From: an uncultured Bacteroides sp.
Lineage (GTDB): Bacteria; Bacteroidota; Bacteroidia; Bacteroidales; Bacteroidaceae
DNA length: 64,000 bases
Direction: 5' to 3'
Assembly: GCA_900552645.1 (NCBI GenBank)
Contig: USAN01000003.1
Location: 186,001-250,000 of the forward strand
Shown here in pieces: positions 53,701 to 63,424 of this stretch (within the stretch, counting starts at the first letter, position 1; each line of letters opens with the position of its first letter). Under the pieces are notes generated by a model that saw only the letters and a program-made list of their open reading frames with translations, was not told where the DNA came from and did no database searches. Position numbers and translations under genes: made by a program.

Positions 53701-55950
53701 TTACTTATTAATCTTATCAGTAGTAACAAAAGTTATTTCATTAGCTTTTATAAGCTCTTCGTGCGATATTCTATATTTGTTTACTATCTTGTTGTCAAGT
53801 TTTATACTCTTTATATAATCACCATTACCCTCTTTTTTAATAACAATCTTATCCTTACCCCAATATTTAGGATCGAGTTTTACAGTTATTTTGTCGAATG
53901 TAGGAGTGGTCAATGTATACTCTGGAACACCTGGGCAGTCAGGATACAATCCTATCATGCTGAATATTGCCCATGTCGACATAGTGCCGGTATCATCATT
54001 TCCAGGAATTCCATTGGGTTTTGTCGAGAAATGCTTAGCAAGTAGTTCTTTTATAAGTTTCTGCGTACGCCATTCTTCACCTTTTACTCGGCTAAACAGA
54101 TATGGATATGCAATATCTGGCTCGTTCGCAGGATCATAATTTCCATTATCGAACACACTCTGCAGTTTGCTAACAAAATTCTTAGATCCTCCCATAAGCT
54201 TCATCAATCCATCAATATCATGAGGGACATAAAAAGTATAGTTCCATGCATTGCCTTCATGGAATCCTGGGCTTGGTGCAAAGTTTGCTCCTTCCTTAGG
54301 ATCGAAAGGTGAATAGAACTTACCATTCTTTTCTATAGGTCTAAGAGTTCCATACTCTTTGCTATAATAATTTTTGTAACCCAACGCACGTTTGCGAAAT
54401 AGCTTTGCATCTTCTTTCTTTCCTAAAGCATCGGCTAATGTAGAAAGAGCATTATCGGCCACATAATATTCAAGTGCATGCGATACTGAGTTATCATACT
54501 GACTTTCCATAGGAACATAACCGCGCTTCATATAGTCATCATTATCAGGGCGCATAAGATTATCTTTTCCAGGGGTAGTAGCCGACTTATACATTCCTTT
54601 ATATGCTTCCTGAATATTGAAATCTTTCAATCCCTTCATCCAAGTATCTACTATTACAGGAATTGAAGGATCACCTTCCATTGTAAGAGTCTCACGCCCG
54701 AATAATTCCCATTTAGGGAACCATCCATGCTCACGGTACATGTTCATCATTGTATTTATCATATCCAATTGACGTTGAGGATATACAAGAGTCATCAGCT
54801 GATGAACATTACGATAAGTATCCCATAAAGAAAAAACAGTATATCTATTACGATTTGTAGTAAGAATTTTATCACTCTCCATAGCTGGGTATTGACCACT
54901 GACATCTTGAAGAATATTAGGATGAATTAGCGTATGATACATTGCAGTATAAAATACACTTTTTTGTTCATCAGTTCCACCTTCTACCATAATTCTGGAT
55001 AAGTCATCATTCCACTTATTTCGTGCATCTGCTCTGAGTTTATCGAATGTGGTGCCAAAAGGCTGTTCTTTATCCAGATTAAGGCGTGCATTCTCTATGC
55101 TAACAAAAGAAACTCCCATACTTACCTCTATCACCTCTTCCTTAGAAGAATCGAAGGTAAACCATACTCCTATATCATCTCCACTCAATTCCTTAGTATA
55201 AGAACTATATAATTTATACTTGCCAGCAGTATCATCCCATTGCGCTTCGACTCCCATAGGACGCATTTTCTTCCAGTAGCCTTTGGTTGCTGGAACCTTG
55301 TTGATACGCATTACAAAATATATTGGGAATACCGACTGAGAATTATAACAAAACGTACCTAAAAGCTTAGTTCCCTCAATTTCGCGGCTATTTACAAATC
55401 TAACCGAAGCTCCAGTCTCGTTTGTCAGGCCTTCGCCCAAATTAAGCAATATATTACTCTCACCAGCAGGAAAAGTAAAACGAGCCATACTGGTACGAGT
55501 TGTAGCTGTTAATTCACACTTTACATTATATTTATCGAGTATCGTTTCGTAGAATCCAGGAGTGGCAACCTCATTTTTATATGTACTTCCATAGTGATGA
55601 AAATCAACGTCAAGTTTTCCTGTAGTAGGCATTAACAACAATGATCCAACATCTGGACATCCCACTCCGCTAAGATTTACATGAGAGAATCCTGTAATAA
55701 CCTTATTGTTAAATTCATATGGAGTGGACCACCACTGCTTGTCTTTATCTTTTTCATTTAGATCAGAGCCCATTACATTAAATGGAGTAACGGACATTAA
55801 TCCTTGCGGTACTAAAGCACCAGGATTTGTAGTGCCATAGTTTGTGGTACCTACAAAAGGATTAACATAATCGGCCGGTTCTTTCTGCCCCATGGCAAAT
55901 ATTGTGGAAAACAAAACCGCACCGGTCATAAGAGTCAGTCTTTTTATCAT
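53701..55950 (-). CDS. GH92 alpha-mannosidase, secreted
   Basis: The 749-residue protein has a signal peptide (about residues 1-21). The mature start YVNPFVGTTNYGTTNPGALV is typical of GH92 enzymes. The calcium/catalytic signature GNDDTGTMSTWAIFSMIGLY lies near residue 655. GH92 enzymes are calcium-dependent exo-alpha-mannosidases with alpha-1,2, alpha-1,3, alpha-1,6 or alpha-1,4 specificity, which cannot be assigned here. It lies 11 nt after a GH20 gene and 7 nt before the GH2 galactosidase gene, so it belongs to one operon that would trim N-glycans. Confidence 0.93.
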   Translation of the reverse strand: MIKRLTLMTGAVLFSTIFAMGQKEPADYVNPFVGTTNYGTTNPGALVPQGLMSVTPFNVMGSDLNEKDKDKQWWSTPYEFNNKVITGFSHVNLSGVGCPDVGSLLLMPTTGKLDVDFHHYGSTYKNEVATPGFYETILDKYNVKCELTATTRTSMARFTFPAGESNILLNLGEGLTNETGASVRFVNSREIEGTKLLGTFCYNSQSVFPIYFVMRINKVPATKGYWKKMRPMGVEAQWDDTAGKYKLYSSYTKELSGDDIGVWFTFDSSKEEVIEVSMGVSFVSIENARLNLDKEQPFGTTFDKLRADARNKWNDDLSRIMVEGGTDEQKSVFYTAMYHTLIHPNILQDVSGQYPAMESDKILTTNRNRYTVFSLWDTYRNVHQLMTLVYPQRQLDMINTMMNMYREHGWFPKWELFGRETLTMEGDPSIPVIVDTWMKGLKDFNIQEAYKGMYKSATTPGKDNLMRPDNDDYMKRGYVPMESQYDNSVSHALEYYVADNALSTLADALGKKEDAKLFRKRALGYKNYYSKEYGTLRPIEKNGKFYSPFDPKEGANFAPSPGFHEGNAWNYTFYVPHDIDGLMKLMGGSKNFVSKLQSVFDNGNYDPANEPDIAYPYLFSRVKGEEWRTQKLIKELLAKHFSTKPNGIPGNDDTGTMSTWAIFSMIGLYPDCPGVPEYTLTTPTFDKITVKLDPKYWGKDKIVIKKEGNGDYIKSIKLDNKIVNKYRISHEELIKANEITFVTTDKINK

Positions 55951-55961
55951 AATAATTTATC

Positions 55962-58016
55962 TTATTTAATAATAATTTCATCAGTAAACATAAATCCGCC
56001 AAACTTACCGCTTTTTGCTTGATAACGTACGTACCTTGCTTTTATATTGCCTTCCCACTCATAATTAAGAAATGACACCTTATCATCCTTAACCACGTCG
56101 TGGTCAATAGTTTTAAGAACCTTGAAGTTCTTGCCGCTATTAGATACTGATATTATAACTTTTGAAGGCATAAACACTTCAGGCCCACACACTTGCATAA
56201 ATTCCGCACCAATATAATGCAATTTCTTCTTCTTTACAAGATCTATTATTACATCTATTCCTTTATGATCTATAAATCCCTGCCAGCGATGATCTGAATA
56301 TGACCATCCACCACGGATTCCGTCGACTAAAGCCGAATCTCCTCCTGCCGAATAATAACTTGCATATGCAGCTCCTGGAAGATAAGTCACCTTTTTCCCT
56401 ACAGCAGCATGTTCGATTTTCTGTGAGGCTTCGGGACGATTGCCTATTTCATTGGCAATATCAAAAGGATTATATCCTTTATTTTTAAGATAACTTACTT
56501 CATTCTCGGCTCTTTTGCGAAAATTCCCATACTCCTTTCTGGAAGGTAATGTCCATCCAACTTCGGCAAGTGCCAATAAACGAGGATACATCATTCTTTC
56601 TACATCTTTTTCTGTAGGGATGTATTCAGTCCATAGATTTGCCTGTACTCCATATAAAAGTTTAGATTTATCGGCTGACAATGTATCACTTATTGGATTG
56701 AATGAATATACCTTTTCTAAAGGCAGATATCCACCGATAGCTTCTGGCTGAGAATAAGGAGCATCTTGATAGAAATCGAAATAACAGAATTCACCTGGAC
56801 TCATGATTGCCTTGTGACCGGAATCAATTGCTTTCATACCACCTTCAACACCACGCCATGACATTACTGTAGCGTTAGGAGCCAGACCTCCATCCAATAT
56901 TTCGTCCCAACCAAGAAGCTTGCGACCATGCTGATTCAGAAACTTTTCTATTCTATGAATAAGATAACTTTGAAGTTCATTCTTATCTTTAAGTTTCTCA
57001 TCGACCATCCTTTTCTGACAAAGCGCACAGCTATCCCATGATAGTTTTCCAGCCTCATCGCCACCTACATGTATATATTCGGAAGGAAATATTTCCATTA
57101 TTTCAGTAAGTACGTTCTCAAGAAATTCAAAAGTTTTTTCATTTCCCACACAGAAATCGGCCTGCTTGTATAATTCGTGAGTACACGAAAGTTCAGGATA
57201 AGCTGTAAGTACCTCTTCTGAGTGTGCCGGCATCTCTATCTCAGGAATTATAGTTATATAATGCTCCTGAGCATACTTTACCATTTCTTTTATATCTTCC
57301 TGAGTATAATATCCCCCGAAGGCATCGTTTTCATCTTTTTCTTTGTAAAGTCTTCCTTTATTCCACCAATCTTTCCATAAAGGATAATTACGCCAAGCAG
57401 CAAAATCTGTAAGACGAGGATATTTTTTTATCTCTACCCTCCATCCTGCTGCATCAGTAAGATGAAGATGAAGTCTATTAAGTTTGTAATGAGACATTGC
57501 ATCAATTTGTTTCATTACGAAATCCTTATTAAAGAAATGTCGTGATACATCGAGCATAAATCCACGATATTCAAAACGAGGTTCATCGGTTATAACTGCC
57601 GATTCTATTTTATCATTGTTTCTGGCAAGCTGCAACAATGTCTGCACTCCATAAAAAAGTCCGGCTCCAGAAGGAGAAAGAATCGTTATGTTTTCGGGGC
57701 TAATAGTAAGCTTATATCCTTCCTTAGATTTTACACCTATTAATGAATCGACCTTTATCAAAGAGACATAACTGTTACTATCATCTTTTTTCTGATTCTT
57801 AAGCTTAAGAGGAGAAGAGAGCAGATATTCTGAAAGTATACGTACATCGGCCGAATCGGCATCTATATGCAGTTTCGTATTCTCTGTAAATACGAAACTA
57901 CCTTTATTATCATATGTTACATGATTAGGAAGGGGAATTACCTCTAACTCTTTTTCCTTGCATCCAAATAGAGAGGTGCAAGTTATCAATGCTACATATA
58001 AAAACAACGTTCTCAT
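55962..58016 (-). CDS. GH20 beta-N-acetylhexosaminidase, lipoprotein
   Basis: The 684-residue protein has a lipoprotein signal (lipobox LFGC at residues 16-19), a GH20b domain, and the catalytic barrel with the Asp320-Glu321 pair in HVGGDEAGK. Glu is the acid/base and Asp helps the substrate-assisted mechanism. A C-terminal discoidin-like domain (about residues 540-684; WSYSDHRWQGFIDHKGIDVI, KARYVRYQAKSGKFGGFMF) could bind glycans. It is related to the neighbouring GH20 but clearly diverged, and it lacks the chitobiase-type C-terminal module of that enzyme. It lies 14 nt after that gene. Confidence 0.93.
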   Translation of the reverse strand: MRTLFLYVALITCTSLFGCKEKELEVIPLPNHVTYDNKGSFVFTENTKLHIDADSADVRILSEYLLSSPLKLKNQKKDDSNSYVSLIKVDSLIGVKSKEGYKLTISPENITILSPSGAGLFYGVQTLLQLARNNDKIESAVITDEPRFEYRGFMLDVSRHFFNKDFVMKQIDAMSHYKLNRLHLHLTDAAGWRVEIKKYPRLTDFAAWRNYPLWKDWWNKGRLYKEKDENDAFGGYYTQEDIKEMVKYAQEHYITIIPEIEMPAHSEEVLTAYPELSCTHELYKQADFCVGNEKTFEFLENVLTEIMEIFPSEYIHVGGDEAGKLSWDSCALCQKRMVDEKLKDKNELQSYLIHRIEKFLNQHGRKLLGWDEILDGGLAPNATVMSWRGVEGGMKAIDSGHKAIMSPGEFCYFDFYQDAPYSQPEAIGGYLPLEKVYSFNPISDTLSADKSKLLYGVQANLWTEYIPTEKDVERMMYPRLLALAEVGWTLPSRKEYGNFRKRAENEVSYLKNKGYNPFDIANEIGNRPEASQKIEHAAVGKKVTYLPGAAYASYYSAGGDSALVDGIRGGWSYSDHRWQGFIDHKGIDVIIDLVKKKKLHYIGAEFMQVCGPEVFMPSKVIISVSNSGKNFKVLKTIDHDVVKDDKVSFLNYEWEGNIKARYVRYQAKSGKFGGFMFTDEIIIK

Positions 58017-58030
58017 AATTCAATTAAAAA

Positions 58031-60355
58031 TTAGTTCAAAACAATTTCATCAATAAACATGAAGCCAAATTTTCCTTTTCCACCGTGCCATTCAGGAATA
58101 CTGTGTTCGGAAAGAGCTTTTACCTTTACGTAACGTGCTTTTACAGGAGAGAATGAAAGAGAATGGTTATATATTCCGTTTCTATCATCACTCTTCATAG
58201 CAGGATACTCTTCAGAAGCAACATTACGGAAAGTTTTTCCGTCATCCGATACAGAAATCTCAAGTCCACGTGCATCAAATACCCAGTCTCCTTTTTCTAC
58301 GCAAGTAGATATTGATATATTACTTATCTCTTCAATCTTTTTAAGATCAATTACAGCCTCCATATCATTCTTATAGAATGCAATCCAACGGCCAGTCTTA
58401 TAGTTATTGTTTCCTTTAAGACCATCTATAAGTGTAGAGGCACCTTTATATTCATACTGCTTATTTATAGGCTGCAGCATTGTTATAGGCTTCATACTTG
58501 CCTTGCTAATATTGAGTTCTTCCTTAAAAACACGGCTCTTTCCGGAAGGACGAATTGCCGCAGCTCTTAATGAAGCATTCTTGTCAAGACTTAACTGTGA
58601 AGTATAAAGGTTAGACTTTTCTGTAGGTTCTGTACCGTCTAATGTATAATATATTGGAGTTTCGTCTATTGTAGACATTACTACATCAAGCTTTCCTGTT
58701 TCAATGTTAGGTGCAAAATCAACATTTACATCAAATATATGTGTAGCGTAGTTATATTTATTGATGTTATAAATATCTACCAACGCAGGTAAACGCTTCA
58801 AAAAGGCAGTATAATCTTTATCTTTAGGATCGCTCCATTGCACCTCCGAAAGAGCAGCCATACGAGGTAGTTCCATATATTCTACCTGACTGTATGTAGG
58901 TATATATTCAGTCCACAAGTTTGCCTGAACCCCCTTGATATGTTTTTTCTCTTCATCATTAAGCATAGCAGGCACCGGCTCATAATTGTATACAGTCTTT
59001 ATAGGAAGATAGCCACCAATAGCCAAAGGTTCATTATCTATATCTTTAGTCTGATAGTAATCAAAATATAGATAAGTATTAGGCGACATTATAACATCAT
59101 GCTTCTGCTTGGCAGCTTCTATGCCACCCTGTTCACCTCTCCATGACATTACTGTAGCATTAGGAGCAAGACCACCTTCAAGAATTTCGTCCCAACCAAT
59201 AATCTGACGTCCTTTACTGTTAAGAAACTTCTCGGCATGATTTATTATGAAACTTTGCAGCTTCTCTTCTGCAGTATGCTTCTCATCTCCTTTTATTCCA
59301 AGTTCCTTGATTCGTGCCTGACATTTAGGACACTCTTTCCATCTTACTTTAGGACATTCATCACCACCTACATGAATATAATATGATGGAAAAATATCAA
59401 TAATTTCAGTAAGTACATCATCTATAAATTTAAGAGTAGCATCGTTTCCTGCACATAATACATCATCTGACACTCCCCATTGAGTCCATACTGAGTAAGG
59501 GCCACCAGTACATCCAAGCTCTGGATAAGCTGTAAGAGCAGCCAACATATGGCCAGGCATGTCTATCTCGGGAATAACAGTAATATTTCTATCGGCCGCA
59601 TATTTTACAATCTCTCTAGCTTGTTCTTGAGTATAGTAACCACCATAAGGTTTTCCATCATATTTTCCTGAGTTTCGGCCAATAACAGTTTCACTTCTCA
59701 TAGAACCTTTTGTGATAAGTTCGGGACGACTCTTAATTTCAATTCTCCATCCCTGATCTTCCGACAGATGCCAATGAAAACGGTTTATATTGTGCAAAGC
59801 CAACATATCTATGAATCTCTTCACAGAATCAACCGGAAAGAAATGACGGCTAACATCTAACATCGCACCTCTATAAGAGAAGCGCGGTGCATCTGTAATT
59901 CTTACAGCAGGCAGTTCTATAATTTTATCGTCCGATACAGGTAGAGACTTGCGTAAAGTCTGTATTCCATAAAAAACGCCTGCTTCGGTATCACCTATTA
60001 TTGAAATATTCTTATCGTTAACTTCTATTTGATAGCCTTCAGGATTATCACTATTCTTCTTTATAGAAAGATTTATTCCATTAGCGGCATTACCCTCCTT
60101 AACCTTTAATGTAAGGCCGGTTACCTCTTTTATATAAGATGCAAGGAATTCTGCATCCTTCTTTAGCTTTGCATTTCCCTTGGTATATCTTATAATAGTT
60201 TTAGCCGACAAAGAGAAAGGTTTCTGATTATTAATTACTTCAATGCTATGAGGCATAGGTATAACCTTATAGTCAATTCCCTTAGAGGGAGTTTTAAAAG
60301 ACATTAATAAAAGAGCTACAAATGCAATTCCCGATAATGACATTCCACTTTTCAT
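58031..60355 (-). CDS. GH20 beta-N-acetylhexosaminidase, secreted
   Basis: The 774-residue protein has an N-terminal signal (about residues 1-25), a GH20b domain, and the catalytic barrel with Asp332-Glu333 in HVGGDECPK and HWHLSEDQGWRIEIK. A chitobiase-type C-terminal module (about residues 555-620; PIYYTLDGTEPTEKSNLYTS) and a discoidin-like domain (NNYKTGRWIAFYKNDMEAVI) follow. It would remove terminal GlcNAc or GalNAc. ATG 60355 is preferred over 60388, which would overlap the mannosidase gene. It sits 16 nt after the mannosidase gene in the operon. Confidence 0.94.
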   Translation of the reverse strand: MKSGMSLSGIAFVALLLMSFKTPSKGIDYKVIPMPHSIEVINNQKPFSLSAKTIIRYTKGNAKLKKDAEFLASYIKEVTGLTLKVKEGNAANGINLSIKKNSDNPEGYQIEVNDKNISIIGDTEAGVFYGIQTLRKSLPVSDDKIIELPAVRITDAPRFSYRGAMLDVSRHFFPVDSVKRFIDMLALHNINRFHWHLSEDQGWRIEIKSRPELITKGSMRSETVIGRNSGKYDGKPYGGYYTQEQAREIVKYAADRNITVIPEIDMPGHMLAALTAYPELGCTGGPYSVWTQWGVSDDVLCAGNDATLKFIDDVLTEIIDIFPSYYIHVGGDECPKVRWKECPKCQARIKELGIKGDEKHTAEEKLQSFIINHAEKFLNSKGRQIIGWDEILEGGLAPNATVMSWRGEQGGIEAAKQKHDVIMSPNTYLYFDYYQTKDIDNEPLAIGGYLPIKTVYNYEPVPAMLNDEEKKHIKGVQANLWTEYIPTYSQVEYMELPRMAALSEVQWSDPKDKDYTAFLKRLPALVDIYNINKYNYATHIFDVNVDFAPNIETGKLDVVMSTIDETPIYYTLDGTEPTEKSNLYTSQLSLDKNASLRAAAIRPSGKSRVFKEELNISKASMKPITMLQPINKQYEYKGASTLIDGLKGNNNYKTGRWIAFYKNDMEAVIDLKKIEEISNISISTCVEKGDWVFDARGLEISVSDDGKTFRNVASEEYPAMKSDDRNGIYNHSLSFSPVKARYVKVKALSEHSIPEWHGGKGKFGFMFIDEIVLN

Positions 60356-60371
60356 GATAGTTAGGTTTTTA

Positions 60372-62930
60372 TTAATTAGTAGTTTCACTCAATTGGTGTA
60401 TTTTTATCTGAATATTATCATTCTTCTTTAACTTATCTGAAGTTATTATAATACTTTTTGTTACTCCAGGAAGTAAATCAAAGAAGTTGTCTGTAAAGCG
60501 TGCACCCTGAGTTGGTATTTCTATAAATACATCTTTTGCCAGTTGCTTACTATTCATTGTTATTGTATATTTCCCATCTTCCTTCTTAACCTTATAGTTT
60601 ATTTTTGCCAGAGGAAGATTAAGATTTTTAGGCTTATTGAAGTAATAAGTTTCCTGATTAAGTATTTTACCCTTATTATCCTTCAATGTCATAAGAAGAA
60701 ACGTATTTTTTCCATCTTTAGACATAGTTGCAAAATCTTTCTTGCAGTATAAATTAGAAGTATTAGATTTAATATCTCCTTTTATATTTTCCTTGCTGAT
60801 TACCTTTCCGTCAAAATTAATGATTTCCAACTGAAGATTAGTATTCTTATAGTCTTCAAGCTTGTCGGATATTACATAAATATTAAGATTATCTCCTTCT
60901 TTAATAGCATTTATAAGTATAGGTTCGAATGCACGTTTAGCTTCATAATGCAAAGCTTTCCAATTCCCAAAATAGTCAATACTTGACCATGAAACAACGG
61001 GCCAACTATCATTAAGCTGCCAGTAAAGAGTACCCATGCAATAAGGCATATTACGACGGTGTGCCTCAAATCCATGGCGCATTCCCTTTCCTTGAAGTAC
61101 CAGACCTACATAAACAAAATCTTCGAATTTAGAAGGTACCTTATAATCTCTCTCCATATATGTATGGATAAGACTGTTTCCTATAGAAGCCTTTTGATGA
61201 GCATTCATAACTTCCGACTCTATTTCATAATCCTTAGGTTCGGCAAAAGTAGAGATAGTCTTCATTTCCGGGAAAGACTGAAAGCCATTTTCACTCATAA
61301 AACGTCCATATTCAGTATCGAAAGATTCGAATGGTTTCTTACCATACCATACTCCCCAATTATGGCTATCGGCTATTTTCCAGCTCTCAGGGCGTCCCCA
61401 ATTTGATTCATAAGGCGAACCATGCATATAAAAACGGTCTGGATCGAACTCCTTAACTTTAGAAGGCAAAAGTTCGCGAAACAATTTATCATAACCTTTA
61501 AACATTCCTTCCATAATTGAAGGATCATCATATCTTTTTTCCCAACCCCAATATCTGAGACCTTCAAGGATTTCATTGTTACCACACCACATTCCCAGAC
61601 TTGCATGATTGCGTAGACGTTTTATGTTATATTCAGCCTCCTGGCTCACTCTATTTAGGAATGCAGGATCAGAAGGATAAGACGTACATCCAAAGATAAA
61701 ATCCTGCCATATTACTATTCCGTTTTCATCTGCAAGATCATAGAACATATCACTTTCATAAGTACCTCCACCCCAAACTCTAAGCATATTCATGTTGGCA
61801 TTCTTTACATCTGCAAACATCTGCTTCATACGTTCAGGAGTAATATTTGTAAGCAAAGCATCATCGGGAATATAGTTTGCTCCCTTTGCAAACATAGGAT
61901 GACCGTTCACTTCAAAGAAGAAAGACATGCCATCTTTATCTTTTTCCATCACTACTCTAATCTTGCGCAAGCCAATTCTTTCTTTTTGGGAACTTACAAT
62001 CTTACCATCCACATATACTTCAGCATTGAAATCATACAATGCGGCTTCTCCCCAGCCATTAGGCATCCATAGGTGCGGATTGTTTATATTAAAAGGCATT
62101 TCAATAACATTTTCTCCTTTCTTGAGATCTACATTCTTGCTTATTACAACTGGTGTAGAATTCTTATAAGAATAAGAAATTTTCACCAGTGCTTTCTGAT
62201 TATCAAGACTGTTAACTGTTACCGAATTATCAAGTTTTGCTATTTCTTTTGATATTTCAAGTTGACGTACATAGAAATCTTCAATAATAGCATTATTATA
62301 GAATGTAATTGTTATTGGACGCCATACACCAGAGGTTACAAGACGTATCCCCCAATCCCATCCATAACTATATGGAGCCTTACGGCTATAAATACTTACT
62401 TTTTTATCGCTATGATCATTATCAGCAGGATATTGGAATCCTTCAGTCTCTAGCTGAGGCATACCAACCTTTATAGGAGAATGAAAATATATCTGAAGAT
62501 TATTTTTTCCCTTACGCAATACATCTTTTACAGGGACATCATACCCTACAAACATATTATCTGTCTTCTTTATCAAAGAACCGTTAAGATATACATCAGC
62601 ATAAGTATCCAAACCTTCCAATGTCATTATTGCTCCCTGATAATCAAGTTCATCGGCAGTAACTTCAAAAGAAGTACGATATATCCAATCTTCATTTTCT
62701 ACCCACTGAACTTTCTTTTCGTTCATTCCGTAAAATGGATCAGGTATAAGTCCATGATTTATCAAGTCTTGATGAACAGTTCCCGGAACAGTAGCCGAAA
62801 GCCATTCGTTCTTACCAACTTGTTTAAATTCCCAAGATGAATTTAAATTTATTTTTTTCACAGGTAAAGCATTTAACTTTAAAGTAAAGGCTAATAGGAT
62901 AATAAAATAAAATAGTCCCGATTTTCTCAT
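60372..62930 (-). CDS. GH2 beta-mannosidase, secreted
   Basis: The 852-residue protein has a signal peptide (about residues 1-21). The GH2 domains follow, with beta-mannosidase hallmarks: WIYRTSFEV and GLDTYADVYLNG early, SYGWDWGIRLVTSGVW, RVWGGGTYESDMFYDL, the acid/base Glu453 in WCGNNEILEG, and the nucleophile Glu547 in MSENGFQSFP. It would release the beta-linked mannose of the N-glycan core (Man-beta-1,4-GlcNAc) or of mannan oligosaccharides. It is the first gene of the five-gene glycosidase operon; no convincing promoter was found in the 224 nt upstream. Confidence 0.93.
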   Translation of the reverse strand: MRKSGLFYFIILLAFTLKLNALPVKKINLNSSWEFKQVGKNEWLSATVPGTVHQDLINHGLIPDPFYGMNEKKVQWVENEDWIYRTSFEVTADELDYQGAIMTLEGLDTYADVYLNGSLIKKTDNMFVGYDVPVKDVLRKGKNNLQIYFHSPIKVGMPQLETEGFQYPADNDHSDKKVSIYSRKAPYSYGWDWGIRLVTSGVWRPITITFYNNAIIEDFYVRQLEISKEIAKLDNSVTVNSLDNQKALVKISYSYKNSTPVVISKNVDLKKGENVIEMPFNINNPHLWMPNGWGEAALYDFNAEVYVDGKIVSSQKERIGLRKIRVVMEKDKDGMSFFFEVNGHPMFAKGANYIPDDALLTNITPERMKQMFADVKNANMNMLRVWGGGTYESDMFYDLADENGIVIWQDFIFGCTSYPSDPAFLNRVSQEAEYNIKRLRNHASLGMWCGNNEILEGLRYWGWEKRYDDPSIMEGMFKGYDKLFRELLPSKVKEFDPDRFYMHGSPYESNWGRPESWKIADSHNWGVWYGKKPFESFDTEYGRFMSENGFQSFPEMKTISTFAEPKDYEIESEVMNAHQKASIGNSLIHTYMERDYKVPSKFEDFVYVGLVLQGKGMRHGFEAHRRNMPYCMGTLYWQLNDSWPVVSWSSIDYFGNWKALHYEAKRAFEPILINAIKEGDNLNIYVISDKLEDYKNTNLQLEIINFDGKVISKENIKGDIKSNTSNLYCKKDFATMSKDGKNTFLLMTLKDNKGKILNQETYYFNKPKNLNLPLAKINYKVKKEDGKYTITMNSKQLAKDVFIEIPTQGARFTDNFFDLLPGVTKSIIITSDKLKKNDNIQIKIHQLSETTN

Positions 62931-63004
62931 AATATTTAATATTGCTTTAAAGTGGTAAAAATAAAATATTTAGTCGAGAACATAAAATATTATAGGATTT
63001 TCTT

Positions 63005-63025
63005 TATTAATTTCAAGAATTAATA
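63005..63025. promoter_or_regulatory. Inverted repeat upstream of the glycosidase operon
   Basis: TATTAATTTCAAGAATTAATA is a perfect palindrome with 8-bp arms and a 5-nt centre, about 75 nt before the mannosidase start. Its TATTAA/TTAATA half-sites resemble those of the inverted repeat upstream of nagB, though with different spacing. Confidence 0.3.
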
Positions 63026-63103
63026 TTACTTTTTTAGCTATATACCCAATATTTAAAAAGATTTTTTATTAACTACTGGTTTAAAACTAATTATTTTAAT
63101 AAA

Positions 63104-63141
63104 AAAAGTCATAATCATCTTATTTGAAGATTATGACTTTT
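63104..63141 (-). terminator. Hairpin downstream of tRNA-Arg
   Basis: AAAAGTCATAATC (63104-63116) pairs perfectly with GATTATGACTTTT (63129-63141). It is followed on the minus strand by further Ts and lies 14 nt beyond the tRNA. Confidence 0.75.
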
Positions 63142-63154
63142 AGACTAAATTATG

Positions 63155-63226
63155 TACACCCGATGAGATTCGAACTCATATCGTCGGAACCGGAATCCGA
63201 TATTCTATCCATTGAACTACGGGTGC
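63155..63226 (-). tRNA. tRNA-Arg (anticodon CCG)
   Basis: The minus strand folds into a 72-nt cloverleaf: acceptor GCACCCG with CGGGTGT (first pair G-U), D arm GTTC/GAAT, anticodon stem TCGGA/TCCGA with loop TTCCGGT (anticodon CCG, complement at 63191-63193), and T arm ATGAG/CTCAT with loop TTCGAAT. CCA is not encoded. It reads the Arg codon CGG. Confidence 0.95.
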
Positions 63227-63381
63227 ATACGAAGGATTGCAAAAGTATAAAATATCTATTTTGATTCCTAAGGAATAATAGATTTTATCTAAAATATATT
63301 ATTTTGACTACTTCATATAATTATATAGAGTCATATTGATAATTTTTTAAGATAAATATTATCAATATTATAATTATTACT

Positions 63382-63389
63382 TATATTTG
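63382..63389 (+). promoter_or_regulatory. Probable -7 element of asnA
   Basis: TATATTTG matches TAnnTTTG, 36 nt before the asnA start. No clear -33 TTG was found at the usual distance. Confidence 0.45.
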
Positions 63390-63424
63390 CCGACAATTAC
63401 AAATAACAATAACAAAAGAATATA

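Noticed and set aside
53536..54045. 169-residue open frame on the plus strand
   Set aside because: It is antisense to two well-supported glycosidase genes and has no recognisable motif or start signal.
45870..62930. Complete polysaccharide utilization locus
   Set aside because: No SusC/SusD pair, extracellular sensor or hybrid two-component system was found, so only an exo-glycosidase operon and a ROK-nag operon are called.
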